Shown: positions 16,740-26,079, numbered from the stretch's first letter. The stretch: DNA of 62,833 bases from JAEZHK01 sp040768845 (GCA_040768845.1 JAXGME010000012.1:1-62833); one strand, 5' to 3'. Numbers and translations: made by a program. The notes: generated by a model from the letters alone, not told the origin.

Positions 16740-18248
16740 ATGGAAAACGCGGGCGCGCAGGACGTCCTACTGCGCATGGAGGGCATAGAAAAGATCTTCC
16801 CCGGCGTACACGCGCTGAACAACTGCCGCTTTGAGCTTCGGCGCGGCGAGGTGCATGCGCTGGTGGGTGAAAACGGTGCGGGCAAGAGCACCCTCATGAA
16901 GGTGCTCACCGGCATTTACAAGCGCGACGGCGGCACCATCACCTACAAGGGTGAAGAAATTGACCTCGCCTCCCCGGAGGAGGCGCAGAAAAAGGGCATT
17001 GGCATCATTCATCAGGAACTGAACCTGATGCCCCATCTGAGCGTGGCGGAAAACATCTTCATCGGCCGCGAACCCATGCGCGGCCCGTTTCTGGACAAGA
17101 AAAAGGCCAACGAGGACGCGCGGGCGCTGCTCCAGTCGCTCGCCATCGATATCGACCCCACCGTCCCCTGCAACAAGCTGTCGGTGGCCAAGCAGCAGAT
17201 GGTGGAGATCGCCAAGGCGCTGTCCTTTGACAGCGAGCTTCTGGTGATGGACGAACCCTCCGCCGCGCTGACGGAAAACGAGGTGCAGGAGCTGTTCCGC
17301 TTCATCCGCGATCTCAAGCGCCGCGGCCACGCCATCATCTACATCTCCCACCGGCTGGACGAGCTGCCCCAGATCACCGACCGCATCACCGTCATGCGGG
17401 ACGGGCAGTACGTGGATACCGTCCTCACCAAGGACGTGACCAAGGAGCAGATCATCTCCATGATGGTCGGCCGCGTGATCTACGAAAAGCCCAAGAGCAA
17501 AAGCGAGGTGCCCGCGGACGCGCCCACCATCCTGGAGGTCAGAAACCTGGTGGCCCGCAACGTCAGGGACGTCAGCTTCCGCCTGAAAAGGGGCGAGGTG
17601 CTGGGCTTCGCGGGGCTGATGGGCGCGGGGCGCACCGAAACCATGCGCGCCCTGTTCGGCGCGGACCCCAAGGAGAGCGGCGAAATCCTGCTCAAGGGCG
17701 AAAAAGTCACGATCAACTCCCCGGTGGACGCCGTGCACCACGGCATCGGCTACCTTTCGGAGGACCGCAAGGCCTTTGGGCTGGCCGTCGGCCTGTCGGT
17801 GAGCGAGAACAGCGTGATGGCCAACCTGGACGACTTCACCTCCGGCGGGTTCGTGCAGCACAGGAAGATCAACGACGTCACCCGGGAATACGTGGACAAG
17901 CTGTCCATCAAGACCCCGGGCGTCGCGCAGCTGGTGAAGAACCTGTCCGGCGGCAACCAGCAGAAGGTGGTCATCGCCAAATGGCTGATCAAGAACTGCG
18001 ACATCCTGATCTTTGACGAGCCAACCCGCGGCATCGACGTGGGCGCCAAGAGCGAGATCTACCACCTGATGGGCGATCTCGTCAAGATGGGCAAGTCGAT
18101 CATCATGATCAGCTCTGAAATGCCGGAGCTGCTCCGGATGAGCGACCGGCTGGTCGTGATGTGTGAAGGCCGCGCCACGGGCGAACTGGACATCGCCGAA
18201 GCCACTCAGGAGAAGATCATGACGCTTGCCACGATGGCAAAGAGTTAG
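16740..18248 (+). CDS. Sugar ABC transporter ATPase, RbsA/MglA type
   Basis: The 502-residue double ATPase energises import of a monosaccharide or related small ligand. The first nucleotide-binding half has Walker A GENGAGKST near residue 43 and Walker B LLVMDEPSAALT. The second half has the usual degenerate P-loop GLMGAGRTE near 292, the signature LSGGNQQKV near 400 and ILIFDEPTRGIDVG. The ATG at 16740 follows GGTGGAG directly; the open frame further upstream overlaps the esterase and is not used. It is the first gene of a three-gene operon (ATPase, permease, binding protein). The ligand cannot be told from the sequence. Confidence 0.93.
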   Translation: MENAGAQDVLLRMEGIEKIFPGVHALNNCRFELRRGEVHALVGENGAGKSTLMKVLTGIYKRDGGTITYKGEEIDLASPEEAQKKGIGIIHQELNLMPHLSVAENIFIGREPMRGPFLDKKKANEDARALLQSLAIDIDPTVPCNKLSVAKQQMVEIAKALSFDSELLVMDEPSAALTENEVQELFRFIRDLKRRGHAIIYISHRLDELPQITDRITVMRDGQYVDTVLTKDVTKEQIISMMVGRVIYEKPKSKSEVPADAPTILEVRNLVARNVRDVSFRLKRGEVLGFAGLMGAGRTETMRALFGADPKESGEILLKGEKVTINSPVDAVHHGIGYLSEDRKAFGLAVGLSVSENSVMANLDDFTSGGFVQHRKINDVTREYVDKLSIKTPGVAQLVKNLSGGNQQKVVIAKWLIKNCDILIFDEPTRGIDVGAKSEIYHLMGDLVKMGKSIIMISSEMPELLRMSDRLVVMCEGRATGELDIAEATQEKIMTLATMAKS

Positions 18249-18259
18249 GAGTGAAATCA

Positions 18260-19255
18260 ATGTCGCAGCAAAGCCGCGCGCTGGATCGCAGATTTGACCT
18301 GCAGAAGCTGTTCGCGCCCCTGGTGATGATCCTGCTGTACATCTTTTTTGCGATTTTCGGAAACAACTTCCTGTCCATCGAATCGCTGGTCAACATCCTC
18401 AACGCTTCCTACTACATCGGTTTCATGGCGCTGGGCGTGACGTTTGTCATCATCACCGGCGGCATCGACCTGTCGCTGGGCACCACGATGATCTGCGGCA
18501 TGCTCATCGGCGGCCTGGCCCAGAACTGGGGCTGGAGCATCTGGGCCTCGCTGGGGCTGGGCGTGGCGGTGAGCACCCTCATCGGGCTTCTCAACGGCGT
18601 GATGATCGCCTACCTGAAGCTGCCGCCCTTCATCGCCACCCTGGGCACGCAGATGATGGGCATGGGCTTTGGCGCCATCATCACCAAGGTCACCACCATG
18701 CGCTACACCGATCAGACCTTCAAGCGCCTGTTCTACAAGCTGGGCAACGAGGAGACGCTGGGCGCCTTCCGGGCCTTCCCCATCGGCATCGTGTGGCTGA
18801 TCGGCGTATTCCTGCTGGCGTGGGTGGTTTTGAACCGCACCAAGTTCGGCCGCTACACCTTTGCGATGGGCTCCAACTTTGAGGCCGCGCGCCTTTCCGG
18901 CATCCGGACGCGCTACTGGCTCACGCTGGTGTACACGCTGTGCGGCTTCTTCTGCGGCATCGCGGGCATCTTCTACGCGGCGGTGTACACCACCATCATC
19001 CCCTCCACCGGCAACGGTCTCGAGCTTCTGGCCATCGCGGGCGTCGTCATCGGCGGCACCTCGATGTCGGGCGGCACGGGCTCGCTCACCGGCACGCTGA
19101 TCGGCGTATTCACCATGTCGATTTTGCGCACGGGCCTGATGTCCATGAACCTTCAGGGCCAGTGGCAGACCTTCATGACCGGCCTGGTCGTGGTGGGCGC
19201 CGTGCTGCTGGACCAGTACCGGGTGAGCCAGGCCAACAAGGTGAAGAAGGCCTGA
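18260..19255 (+). CDS. Sugar ABC transporter permease, RbsC type
   Basis: The 331-residue membrane protein has about ten hydrophobic segments and the family motif ITGGIDLSLG near residue 70, which is the usual signature of RbsC/MglC permeases. It also has GGTSMSGGTGSLTGTLIG near 270. The ATG at 18260 was preferred to GTG 18251 because AGGAG ends 8 nt upstream of it. It begins 11 bp after the ATPase stop. It forms the membrane channel with the ATPase at 16740. Confidence 0.93.
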   Translation: MSQQSRALDRRFDLQKLFAPLVMILLYIFFAIFGNNFLSIESLVNILNASYYIGFMALGVTFVIITGGIDLSLGTTMICGMLIGGLAQNWGWSIWASLGLGVAVSTLIGLLNGVMIAYLKLPPFIATLGTQMMGMGFGAIITKVTTMRYTDQTFKRLFYKLGNEETLGAFRAFPIGIVWLIGVFLLAWVVLNRTKFGRYTFAMGSNFEAARLSGIRTRYWLTLVYTLCGFFCGIAGIFYAAVYTTIIPSTGNGLELLAIAGVVIGGTSMSGGTGSLTGTLIGVFTMSILRTGLMSMNLQGQWQTFMTGLVVVGAVLLDQYRVSQANKVKKA

Positions 19256-19323
19256 CGCCCCCCTCTTTGGTTTCTGGCGGCGATCGCCGCTTGAACAATA
19301 CGCAATTTGGGAGGAACCTCACG

Positions 19324-20397
19324 ATGAAAAAGATCCTGGCTTTGGTTCTGGCTCTCGTTCTCGTGTTCGCGATGACCGCGACGGCCCTGGCCGAAGCAAA
19401 ACCCTACATCGCGATCATCTCCAAGGGCTTCCAGCATCAGTTCTGGCAGACTGTCAACCTGGGCGCCCAGGATGCCGCCGTCGAGTACAATGTGGACATC
19501 ACCTTTGACGGCCCGCCGTCCGAATCCGACATCTCCGTGCAGATCGACATGCTCAACGCGGCGCTGGCCAAGAACCCCAAGGCGCTGTGCCTGGCGGCCC
19601 TGGACACCGAGTCCGTGACCGAGCAGCTGCTCTCCGCCAAGGAAAAGGGCATTCCCGTGATCGGCTTTGACTCCGGCGTGCCCAACGCCCCCGAGGGCAC
19701 CATCGTGTCCACCGCCTCCACCAACAACGAAGTGGCCGGCGCGCTGGCCGCCGAACGGCTCCTTGCCATCCCCGAAGTGAAGGCCGCCATCGAGGCCGCC
19801 ACGCCGGAAGCCCCGGTTCTGCTGGGCGCCATGAGCCAGGATGCCACGTCCGCCTCCGTCGTGGGCCGCACCGTGGGCTACCTGGACAAGATGTGGGAGC
19901 TGATCTCCGAAATGAAGCCGGGCGAGGTTGCCATCACCGGCCACGACAAGTACAACAAGCCCTCGGAGTCCGGCAAGGTTTCCGTTGAGCTGAACATCCT
20001 GGTGCCCGCCACCACCAACATCACCGACTGCCAGACCACCGCCCAGGGCCTGCTGCAGAAGAAGCCCGTCAGCGTGTTCTGCTCCAACGAGGCCACCGTG
20101 GCCGGCATCCTCGCCGCCACCACTGACGGCCAGGACCTGGACCGCGAGAACGGCGCCTTCAAAGACGTCATCGTGGTCGGCTTTGACGCCGGCAAGAACC
20201 AGAAGGAAGCCGTCAAGAACGGCTGGTTCTACGGCTCCGTGACCCAGGATCCCTACATGATCGGCTTCTATGCCGTCGAGCTGGCCGTGAAGGCCATGAA
20301 CGGCGAAGCGGTGGACGCGGTGGTCGACACCGGCTGCCAGTTCTACACCGCCGAGAACATGGACGACGAGAAGATCGCGCCGCTGCTCTACGACTGA
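19324..20397 (+). CDS. Sugar ABC transporter substrate-binding protein
   Basis: The 357-residue periplasmic-binding-protein fold of the ribose/galactose class (Peripla_BP_4) captures the ligand for the permease before it. The N-terminus MKKILALVLALVLVF is a signal peptide that ends near ALAEA. There is no lipobox cysteine, although most Bacillota binding proteins are lipoproteins. Family features include YIAIISKGFQHQFW and GFDSGVPN near residue 115. The ATG at 19324 follows GGGAGGAACC. It is the last gene of the operon and is followed by a terminator; the binding protein more often comes first. Confidence 0.93.
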   Translation: MKKILALVLALVLVFAMTATALAEAKPYIAIISKGFQHQFWQTVNLGAQDAAVEYNVDITFDGPPSESDISVQIDMLNAALAKNPKALCLAALDTESVTEQLLSAKEKGIPVIGFDSGVPNAPEGTIVSTASTNNEVAGALAAERLLAIPEVKAAIEAATPEAPVLLGAMSQDATSASVVGRTVGYLDKMWELISEMKPGEVAITGHDKYNKPSESGKVSVELNILVPATTNITDCQTTAQGLLQKKPVSVFCSNEATVAGILAATTDGQDLDRENGAFKDVIVVGFDAGKNQKEAVKNGWFYGSVTQDPYMIGFYAVELAVKAMNGEAVDAVVDTGCQFYTAENMDDEKIAPLLYD

Positions 20398-20436
20398 TCC
20401 GGCCCCTGAAATCAGCGCCGTTTTCCGGCGCGAAAA

Positions 20437-20462
20437 CCCCCGGCGGATTGCTCCGCCGGGGG
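20437..20462. terminator. Bidirectional terminator between sugar ABC operon and kinase gene
   Basis: Perfect 11-bp stem (20437-20447 with 20452-20462), 4-nt loop. TCTTT follows on the plus strand and TTTT on the minus strand, so it can serve the binding protein gene and the kinase gene, which converge here. Confidence 0.85.
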
Positions 20463-20480
20463 TCTTTCGGTGGTCGGGGG

Positions 20481-21230
20481 CTACTCGTACTCCACCACGT
20501 CCACCCATTTTTTGAGGAATTCGCGCTCCTCCGGCTTGCCCTTGACGGACTGGGAGGCGGCCACGATGGGGATCCACTTTTCCACGTACTGGCGCGCGGT
20601 GTCGCTCTTTTGGCAGAACCGGGCCATGTACCGCTCCGCCAGGGGCGCGTCGCCCGCCAGGTGGAACAGGAGGAACGTCCGGGCCGCGTCCGCGGAGGCG
20701 TTGCCCTGGGTGGCGTGGGACCAGTCCAGGATGTAGGGCGCGCCGCTGTCCGACAGGATGATGTTGGAGGGGTTGAAGTCCCCGTGGCACACCTTGTCGT
20801 GCTTGGGCATGGAATTGAGGCGGGTGTGCAGTTCGTAGCGGGTGGTGGCGTCAAAGGACGAGGCGCTGATCTTGCGGTGCATCTTGTCCTGGAGCTTGTT
20901 GAGCAGCGGCGCCTTGCGCGCGTGCATCGCAAGCTGGATGTCCACAAACAGGTTCAGGTATTCGTCCAGCCTTTCGGGGTGTTCGTCCATCAGCTGCTGC
21001 AGCGTCTTGCCGGGGATGTATTCCGATACGATGGCCCAGCGTCCGTCGATCTTCAGCACCTCCACCAGCGCGGGCACGTTCAGCCCCGCCTCCTCCACCC
21101 GCGCCTGGTTGAGCGCCTCGTTGAGGATGTCGGACTTGGGAAAGCTGCCGTCAAATACCTTGACGGCCAAATCGCCGTCCTGGTACACGGTCTTATTGGC
21201 GCGGACTGCGATCACGTTTTCCAGCTTCAC
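20481..21230 (-). CDS. APH-fold small-molecule kinase (TIGR02172-like)
   Basis: The 249-residue kinase of the aminoglycoside phosphotransferase/choline kinase fold shows the Brenner motif HGDFNPSNIIL near residue 145 (catalytic Asp) and the metal-binding LDWSHA near 165. The N-terminal nucleotide-lobe strand YQDGDLAVKVFDG includes the lysine expected to bind ATP. Substrate unknown; nothing marks it as a resistance gene. It begins 21 bp after the adhE stop in the same direction, so it is probably expressed with adhE. The ATG at 21230 follows GGAGGGAACAG. Confidence 0.8.
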   Translation of the reverse strand: MKLENVIAVRANKTVYQDGDLAVKVFDGSFPKSDILNEALNQARVEEAGLNVPALVEVLKIDGRWAIVSEYIPGKTLQQLMDEHPERLDEYLNLFVDIQLAMHARKAPLLNKLQDKMHRKISASSFDATTRYELHTRLNSMPKHDKVCHGDFNPSNIILSDSGAPYILDWSHATQGNASADAARTFLLFHLAGDAPLAERYMARFCQKSDTARQYVEKWIPIVAASQSVKGKPEEREFLKKWVDVVEYE

Positions 21231-21251
21231 GGTCTGTTCCCTCCTTCGTCG

Positions 21252-23861
21252 TCACGCGCCGTAATAGGCGTCAAGGTACATCTGCCGGATCTCGCGCATC
21301 AGCGGGTAGCGGGGGTTGGCGCCGGTGCACTGGTCGTCAAAGGCCTGCTCGGTCATCTCGTCCAGCCGCTCGAGGAAGTTGGCCTCGTCGACGCCGTAGT
21401 CCCGGATGGTCTTTTTGATGCCCACCGCGGCCTTGAGCTCGTCCAGCCTTGCGATTAGCGCGGCGAGCTTCGCCTCGTCGGTCTTGCCGGAAAGGCCCAG
21501 GAATTCGGCAATTTCGGCGTAGCGCCGGAGGGTGTGGGGATGGCCGTACTGGGGGAAGGTGCCCATCTTGGCGGGGACCTCCGCGGCGTTGAAGCGCAGC
21601 ACGTGGTCGATCATCAGCGCGTTGGCCACGCCGTGGGGCAGGTGGTGGAACGCGCCCAGCTTGTGGGCCATCGAGTGGCACACGCCCAGGAAGGCGTTGG
21701 CAAAGGCCATGCCGGCCATGGTGGAGGCGTTGGCCATGCGCTCGCGGGCCTCCGGGTCCCCGGCGCCCTTTTCGTAGGCGCGGGGCAGGAAGTCAAAGAT
21801 CAGCCGGACGGCCTTCAGCGCCAGGGCGTCGGTGAAGTCGGTGGCCAGCATGGAGGCGTAGGCCTCCAACGCATGGGTCATGGCGTCGATGCCGGAGGCG
21901 GCGGTGAGGCCGCGGGGCATGTTCATCATCAGGTCGGCGTCCACGATGGCCATGTTGGGCAGGAGCTCGTAGTCCGCCAGCGGGTATTTGACGCCGGTGG
22001 CCTCGTCGGTGATGACCGCAAACGGCGTCACCTCGCTGCCGGTGCCGGCGGTGGTGGGCACGGCGATGAAGTAGGCCTTTTCGCCCATCCTGGGGAAGGT
22101 GTAGACGCGCTTGCGGATGTCGGAAAAGCGCATCGCCATGTCCTGGAAGTCGGCGTCGGGATGCTCGTAGAGCACCCACATGATCTTGGCGGCGTCCATG
22201 GCGCTGCCGCCGCCCAGCGCGATGATGGTGTCCGGCTGGAAGGCCGCCATGGCCTTGGCGCCCTCCCGGGCGCAGGCGAGGGTGGGGTCGGGCGCCACGT
22301 TGAAGAAGGTGTCGTGGGCGATGCCCATCTCATCCAGCCGGCCGGTGATCTGGGCCGAATAGCCGCTCTTATAGAGGAATTCGTCGGTGACCACGAAGGC
22401 GCGCTTCCTGCCCAGCACGTGCTTGAGTTCATCCAGCGCCACCGGCAGGCTGCCGCGCTTCAGATAGACCTTGGGCGGCGTGCGGAACCAGAGCATGTTC
22501 TCCCTCCTCTCGGCGACCACCTTGATGTTCAGCAGGTGCTTGACGCCCACGTTCTCGCTGACCGAGTTGCCGCCCCAGGTGCCGCAGCCCAGCGTCAGCG
22601 ACGGCGCAAGCTTGAAGTTGTACAGATCGCCGATGCCGCCGTGGGAGGAGGGGGTGTTGACGATCACGCGGCAGGTTTTGACCCGGCGGGTGAACCGGTC
22701 GATGTGGTCCTGGCCCCGGACGGGGTCGGCGTAGATGGAGGCGGTATGCCCCAGGCCGCCGTCCTCGATCAGCCGCGCGGCCTTTTCGACGGCGTCGTCA
22801 AAGTCCCTGGCCTTGTACATGGCCAGCACGGGGGAGAGCTTTTCGTGGGCGAACTCCTCGCTGAGATCCACCGACTCCACCTCGCCGATCAGGATCTTGG
22901 TATCCTCCGGCACTTCGACGCCGGAGAGGGCGGCGATCCTTGCGGCGCTCTGGCCGACGATCTTGGCGTTCAGCGCGCCGTTGATGAGGATGGTTTTGCG
23001 TACCTTGTCCAGCTCGTCCTTTTTGAGGAAGTGGCAGCCGCGCCTTTCAAATTCGGCCCGGACGGCCCTGTACAGCTTTTCCGGCACGATCACCGACTGC
23101 TCCGACGCGCAGATCATGCCGTTGTCAAAGGTCTTGGAGTGGATGATGGAGTTGACCGCCAGCAGCACGTCCGCGGATTCGTCGATGATGGCGGGCACGT
23201 TGCCGGGGCCCACGCCGATGGCGGGCTTGCCGGAGGAGTAGGCGCTTTTCACCATGCCCGGGCCGCCGGTGGCCAGGATCAGGTCGGCCTCCCGCATGAC
23301 CAGGTTGGTCATCTCCAGCGAGGGTTCGTCCACCCAGGCGATGATGTCCTCCGGCGCGCCGGCGGCCACCGCCGCGTCCAGCACGATCCGCGCCGCCTCC
23401 ACGGTGCACTTCTTGGCGCGGGGGTGGGGGCTGATGACGATGCCGTTGCGGGTTTTGAGGGCCAGCAGCGTTTTGAATATGGCGGTGGAGGTGGGGTTGG
23501 TGGTGGGGATGACCGCCGCGATCACGCCCACCGGCGAGGCGATCTTCCGGAAGCCGAAGGATGCGTCCTCCTCAATCACGCCCACGGTCTTTGTGCTTTT
23601 ATAGGTGTTGTAGATGTACTCCGCGGCGTAGTGGTTTTTGATGACCTTGTCCTCCACCACGCCCATGCCAGTTTCCGTCACGGCCATCTTGGCCAGCGGG
23701 ATGCGCGCCATGTCGGCGGCCGTGGCCGCGGCCTTGAAGATCGCGTCCACCTGTTCCTGGGTGTAGGTTGCGTACAACCGCTGTGCTTCGCGCACGCGAA
23801 TGAGCGCCTTCTCCAGTTTTTCCACGTCGGTTACGATCTCGCGGGTTTTGGTGGTTGACAT
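21252..23861 (-). CDS. adhE: Bifunctional acetaldehyde-CoA / alcohol dehydrogenase
   Basis: Converts acetyl-CoA to acetaldehyde and then ethanol with two NADH, the main ethanol route of anaerobes; the protein usually forms spirosomes. The 869-residue chain has an N-terminal aldehyde dehydrogenase domain with catalytic cysteine about residue 251 (GMICASEQS), a linker near 450, and a C-terminal iron-dependent alcohol dehydrogenase. The latter shows the NAD motif ALGGGSAMDAAK and the metal-ligand histidines in CHSMAHKLGAFHHLPHG. The ATG at 23861 has GGAG about 8 nt upstream; the frame is open 39 codons further but those residues are not AdhE-like. It lies next to rex, the NADH-responsive repressor that commonly controls adhE. 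Confidence 0.97.
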   Translation of the reverse strand: MSTTKTREIVTDVEKLEKALIRVREAQRLYATYTQEQVDAIFKAAATAADMARIPLAKMAVTETGMGVVEDKVIKNHYAAEYIYNTYKSTKTVGVIEEDASFGFRKIASPVGVIAAVIPTTNPTSTAIFKTLLALKTRNGIVISPHPRAKKCTVEAARIVLDAAVAAGAPEDIIAWVDEPSLEMTNLVMREADLILATGGPGMVKSAYSSGKPAIGVGPGNVPAIIDESADVLLAVNSIIHSKTFDNGMICASEQSVIVPEKLYRAVRAEFERRGCHFLKKDELDKVRKTILINGALNAKIVGQSAARIAALSGVEVPEDTKILIGEVESVDLSEEFAHEKLSPVLAMYKARDFDDAVEKAARLIEDGGLGHTASIYADPVRGQDHIDRFTRRVKTCRVIVNTPSSHGGIGDLYNFKLAPSLTLGCGTWGGNSVSENVGVKHLLNIKVVAERRENMLWFRTPPKVYLKRGSLPVALDELKHVLGRKRAFVVTDEFLYKSGYSAQITGRLDEMGIAHDTFFNVAPDPTLACAREGAKAMAAFQPDTIIALGGGSAMDAAKIMWVLYEHPDADFQDMAMRFSDIRKRVYTFPRMGEKAYFIAVPTTAGTGSEVTPFAVITDEATGVKYPLADYELLPNMAIVDADLMMNMPRGLTAASGIDAMTHALEAYASMLATDFTDALALKAVRLIFDFLPRAYEKGAGDPEARERMANASTMAGMAFANAFLGVCHSMAHKLGAFHHLPHGVANALMIDHVLRFNAAEVPAKMGTFPQYGHPHTLRRYAEIAEFLGLSGKTDEAKLAALIARLDELKAAVGIKKTIRDYGVDEANFLERLDEMTEQAFDDQCTGANPRYPLMREIRQMYLDAYYGA

Positions 23862-24040
23862 CCGGGTCACTCCTTTATACAATGAGTCTGTCCGGGTTCG
23901 CGTCTTTCGATTACGGAGCGTTTCGCCGGGGCGCAAACGGGGTATCCTGATGAAAAGGGCGGAAAGTGGGTACAGCAACGCTGGCGTGACGGTTTTTGGG
24001 CTCCGCCGCGCCGCGCGGGGGTGTGATTTTCAGCGCGGGA

Positions 24041-24679
24041 TCAGCGCCTGCCGTTTATCTTTTCCGAAAGATGGTTGGACAGGATCGCCAGCGCGCTGGC
24101 CATGTTCTCGTTCTGGACCAGAATGCCCTCCGGCACCACCAGCCGAACCGGCGCGAAGTTCCAGATGGCCAGAACCCCCGCGTCAATCAACTGGTCGCAC
24201 ACCGCCTGGGCCGCCGCCGCCGGCACCGTGATGATGCCGATGTGCACGTTCAGCCGCTGGCAGGTTTCCTTGAGCACCTCGATGGGCATGATCGGCCGGC
24301 CGTTTTCGTCCTCACCGATCACATCCTCGTCGGCGTCAAAGGCGGCCAGAATGTTCAGGCCGTAGTCCTTGAAGCCGGTGTAGCCCATCAGCGCCCGGCC
24401 CAGCTTGCCGGCTCCTACGATGACCGCTTCGTCCGCGTTGTCGTAGCCCAGAAACGCCTTGATCTCGCGGATCAGATCCCGCCGCATGTAGCCCACCTTG
24501 GGCTTGCCCGACGAGCTGACCGACGCCAGATCCTTGCGCACCTGCACCTGGTTCAGGCCCAGCGCCGCCGCGATGCCCGTGGCGGAGATCGACCGCACCG
24601 TGTCCGGCAGGGACTCCAGATAGCTCAGATACTGCGGCAACCTCGAAAGCGTTTGTTTCGAGACCGTCTGCGTAGACAT
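24041..24679 (-). CDS. rex: Redox-sensing transcriptional repressor Rex
   Basis: Rex senses the NADH/NAD+ ratio and represses fermentation genes when NAD+ is plentiful. The 212-residue product has an N-terminal winged helix (SISATGIAAALGLNQVQVRK near residue 35), the Rossmann motif VGAGKLGRAL near 89 and the C-terminal domain-swapped helix. The ATG at 24679 is preceded by AAAGGAGGCGG. It lies upstream of adhE on the same strand, 179 bp away, and diverges from the iron alcohol dehydrogenase at 24901. Its own promoter is overlaid by a perfect inverted repeat, suggesting control of this promoter by Rex or another regulator. Confidence 0.95.
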   Translation of the reverse strand: MSTQTVSKQTLSRLPQYLSYLESLPDTVRSISATGIAAALGLNQVQVRKDLASVSSSGKPKVGYMRRDLIREIKAFLGYDNADEAVIVGAGKLGRALMGYTGFKDYGLNILAAFDADEDVIGEDENGRPIMPIEVLKETCQRLNVHIGIITVPAAAAQAVCDQLIDAGVLAIWNFAPVRLVVPEGILVQNENMASALAILSNHLSEKINGRR

Positions 24680-24718
24680 GACCCGCCTCCTTTTTCCCAT
24701 AACCCTCAGGATGACCTC

Positions 24719-24724
24719 ATTATA
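24719..24724 (-). promoter_or_regulatory. -10 element of the rex promoter
   Basis: TATAAT on the minus strand, 40 bp before the rex start. The -35 region is poor and falls within the inverted repeat 24732-24756. Confidence 0.6.
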
Positions 24725-24731
24725 TAGATAG

Positions 24732-24756
24732 TCAGTTATCGATAAAAGATAACTGA
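24732..24756. promoter_or_regulatory. Inverted-repeat operator between rex and the alcohol dehydrogenase gene
   Basis: A perfect inverted repeat TCAGTTATC-N7-GATAACTGA sits between -10 and -35 of the rex promoter. Further GATAA words at 24770 and 24780 extend toward the divergent gene. It does not match the usual Rex box (TTGTTAA-N4-TTAACAA), so the binding protein is uncertain. Confidence 0.6.
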
Positions 24757-24814
24757 TATTAATTTTAAGGATAATGTTTGATAAATAAATGTTAATAAGA
24801 CCGCGGCGCGGGGC

Positions 24815-24843
24815 TTGTGCCCTTGACCGGGTTCTGGTATACT
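24815..24843 (+). promoter_or_regulatory. Promoter of the iron alcohol dehydrogenase
   Basis: TTGTGC (24815-24820), 17-bp spacer, TATACT (24838-24843), 57 bp before the start at 24901. Confidence 0.65.
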
Positions 24844-24900
24844 ACAAGGAAGGGCTTGCGGCGGGCGCCGCGCGCAATGCGAAAACGGGGAGGAAGATCC

Positions 24901-26079
24901 ATGTTGAACTTTGATTTTTGGAACCGCACCCGGCTGGTGTTTGGAAGGGGCGCGGAGACACAGGTGGGCGAGGGCATCCGGCCCTTTGCCAAGAAGATCA
25001 TGCTGCACTACGGCGGCGGCAGCATCGTCCGCAGCGGCCTTTATGACCGGGTGGTCAAGTCGCTGTCGGAGGCGGGCGTCGAGTGGGTGGAGCTCGGGGG
25101 CGTGGCGCCCAACCCGCGGCTGAGCCTGGTCCGCGAGGGTGTGAACATCTGCCGGCGGGAGAACGTGGAGCTGATCCTGGCCGTGGGCGGCGGCAGCGCT
25201 ATCGACTCGGCCAAGGCCATCGCCATCGGCGTCCGGTACGACGGCGACGTGTGGGATTTTTACGGCACCGGAAAGCCCGTGGAAAAGGCGCTGCCGGTGG
25301 CCACGGTGCTGACCATCCCCGCCGCGGGCAGCGAGGCCTCCGTCGGCTCGGTCATCACCAACGAGGCCACCAGCCAGAAGATGGCCTGCAATTCGCTGGC
25401 GATCCGCCCGGTGGTGTCCTTCGTCAACCCGGAGCTGTTTTTCACGCTGCCCCAAAACCAGATTGCCAACGGCGTGTCGGACATGATGAGCCACATCTTT
25501 GAGCGCTACTTCACCAACACCACCCACACCGATCTGACCGACGCGCTGTGCGAGGGCACCCTCAGAACCATCCTGAAGAACGCGCCGAAGGTGTACGAAA
25601 ACCCCGCGGACTACGACGCCTGGTGCCAGGTGGGCTTTGGCGGCACCGTGGCCCACAACGACCTTCTGGGCATGGGCCGCGCGCAGGACTGGGGCTGCCA
25701 CGACATGGAGCACGAGCTTTCCGCCATCTACGACGTGGCCCACGGCGCGGGACTGGCGGTGTTGACCCCCGCCTGGATGACCTACGTCCATCGGGAGAAT
25801 CCGGAGATGTTCGTGCAGTTTGCGGTCAACGTGATGGGCGTGGGCGGCGACTTCCGCGATCCGGAGGCGCTGATTTTGGAGGGCATCGACCGGCTGCGCC
25901 GCTTCTACCGCCGGATGGGCCTGCCGCAGACGCTGGCCGAGCTGGGCATCGGCGAGAAGAACCTGGAGCTGATGGCCAAGAAGGCCACCGGCGCCGCCTA
26001 CGGCGACGAGCACGGCGTGGGCGGGCTGAAAAAGCTGATGTGGCAGGACGTGCTGGCCATCTACAAGCTGGCGAAGTAA
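24901..26079 (+). CDS. Iron-containing alcohol dehydrogenase (butanol dehydrogenase-like)
   Basis: The 392-residue enzyme of the group III/YqhD-BdhA branch of iron alcohol dehydrogenases reduces aldehydes with NAD(P)H. The N-terminus MLNFDFWNRTRLVFGRG is typical of butanol dehydrogenases. GGGSAIDSAKAIAIG near residue 95 binds the cofactor, and metal ligands are expected in SDMMSHIFERYF near 195 and in the histidines of DMEHELSAIYDVAHGAGLA near 267-280. The ATG at 24901 follows GGGGAGGAAG. It is divergent from rex and shares the regulatory region, which suggests a role in NADH disposal with AdhE. It is distinct from the iron dehydrogenase at 53631. Confidence 0.92.
   Translation: MLNFDFWNRTRLVFGRGAETQVGEGIRPFAKKIMLHYGGGSIVRSGLYDRVVKSLSEAGVEWVELGGVAPNPRLSLVREGVNICRRENVELILAVGGGSAIDSAKAIAIGVRYDGDVWDFYGTGKPVEKALPVATVLTIPAAGSEASVGSVITNEATSQKMACNSLAIRPVVSFVNPELFFTLPQNQIANGVSDMMSHIFERYFTNTTHTDLTDALCEGTLRTILKNAPKVYENPADYDAWCQVGFGGTVAHNDLLGMGRAQDWGCHDMEHELSAIYDVAHGAGLAVLTPAWMTYVHRENPEMFVQFAVNVMGVGGDFRDPEALILEGIDRLRRFYRRMGLPQTLAELGIGEKNLELMAKKATGAAYGDEHGVGGLKKLMWQDVLAIYKLAK

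Noticed and set aside
23862..24040. An adhE promoter from the TATAAA near 23875
   Set aside because: It lies so close to the ribosome binding site that transcription would start inside it, and it has no -35. I see no convincing adhE promoter.
24732..24756. A standard Rex box
   Set aside because: The arm sequence and the 7-bp spacer do not fit TTGTTAA-N4-TTAACAA; it is reported only as an operator of unknown partner.
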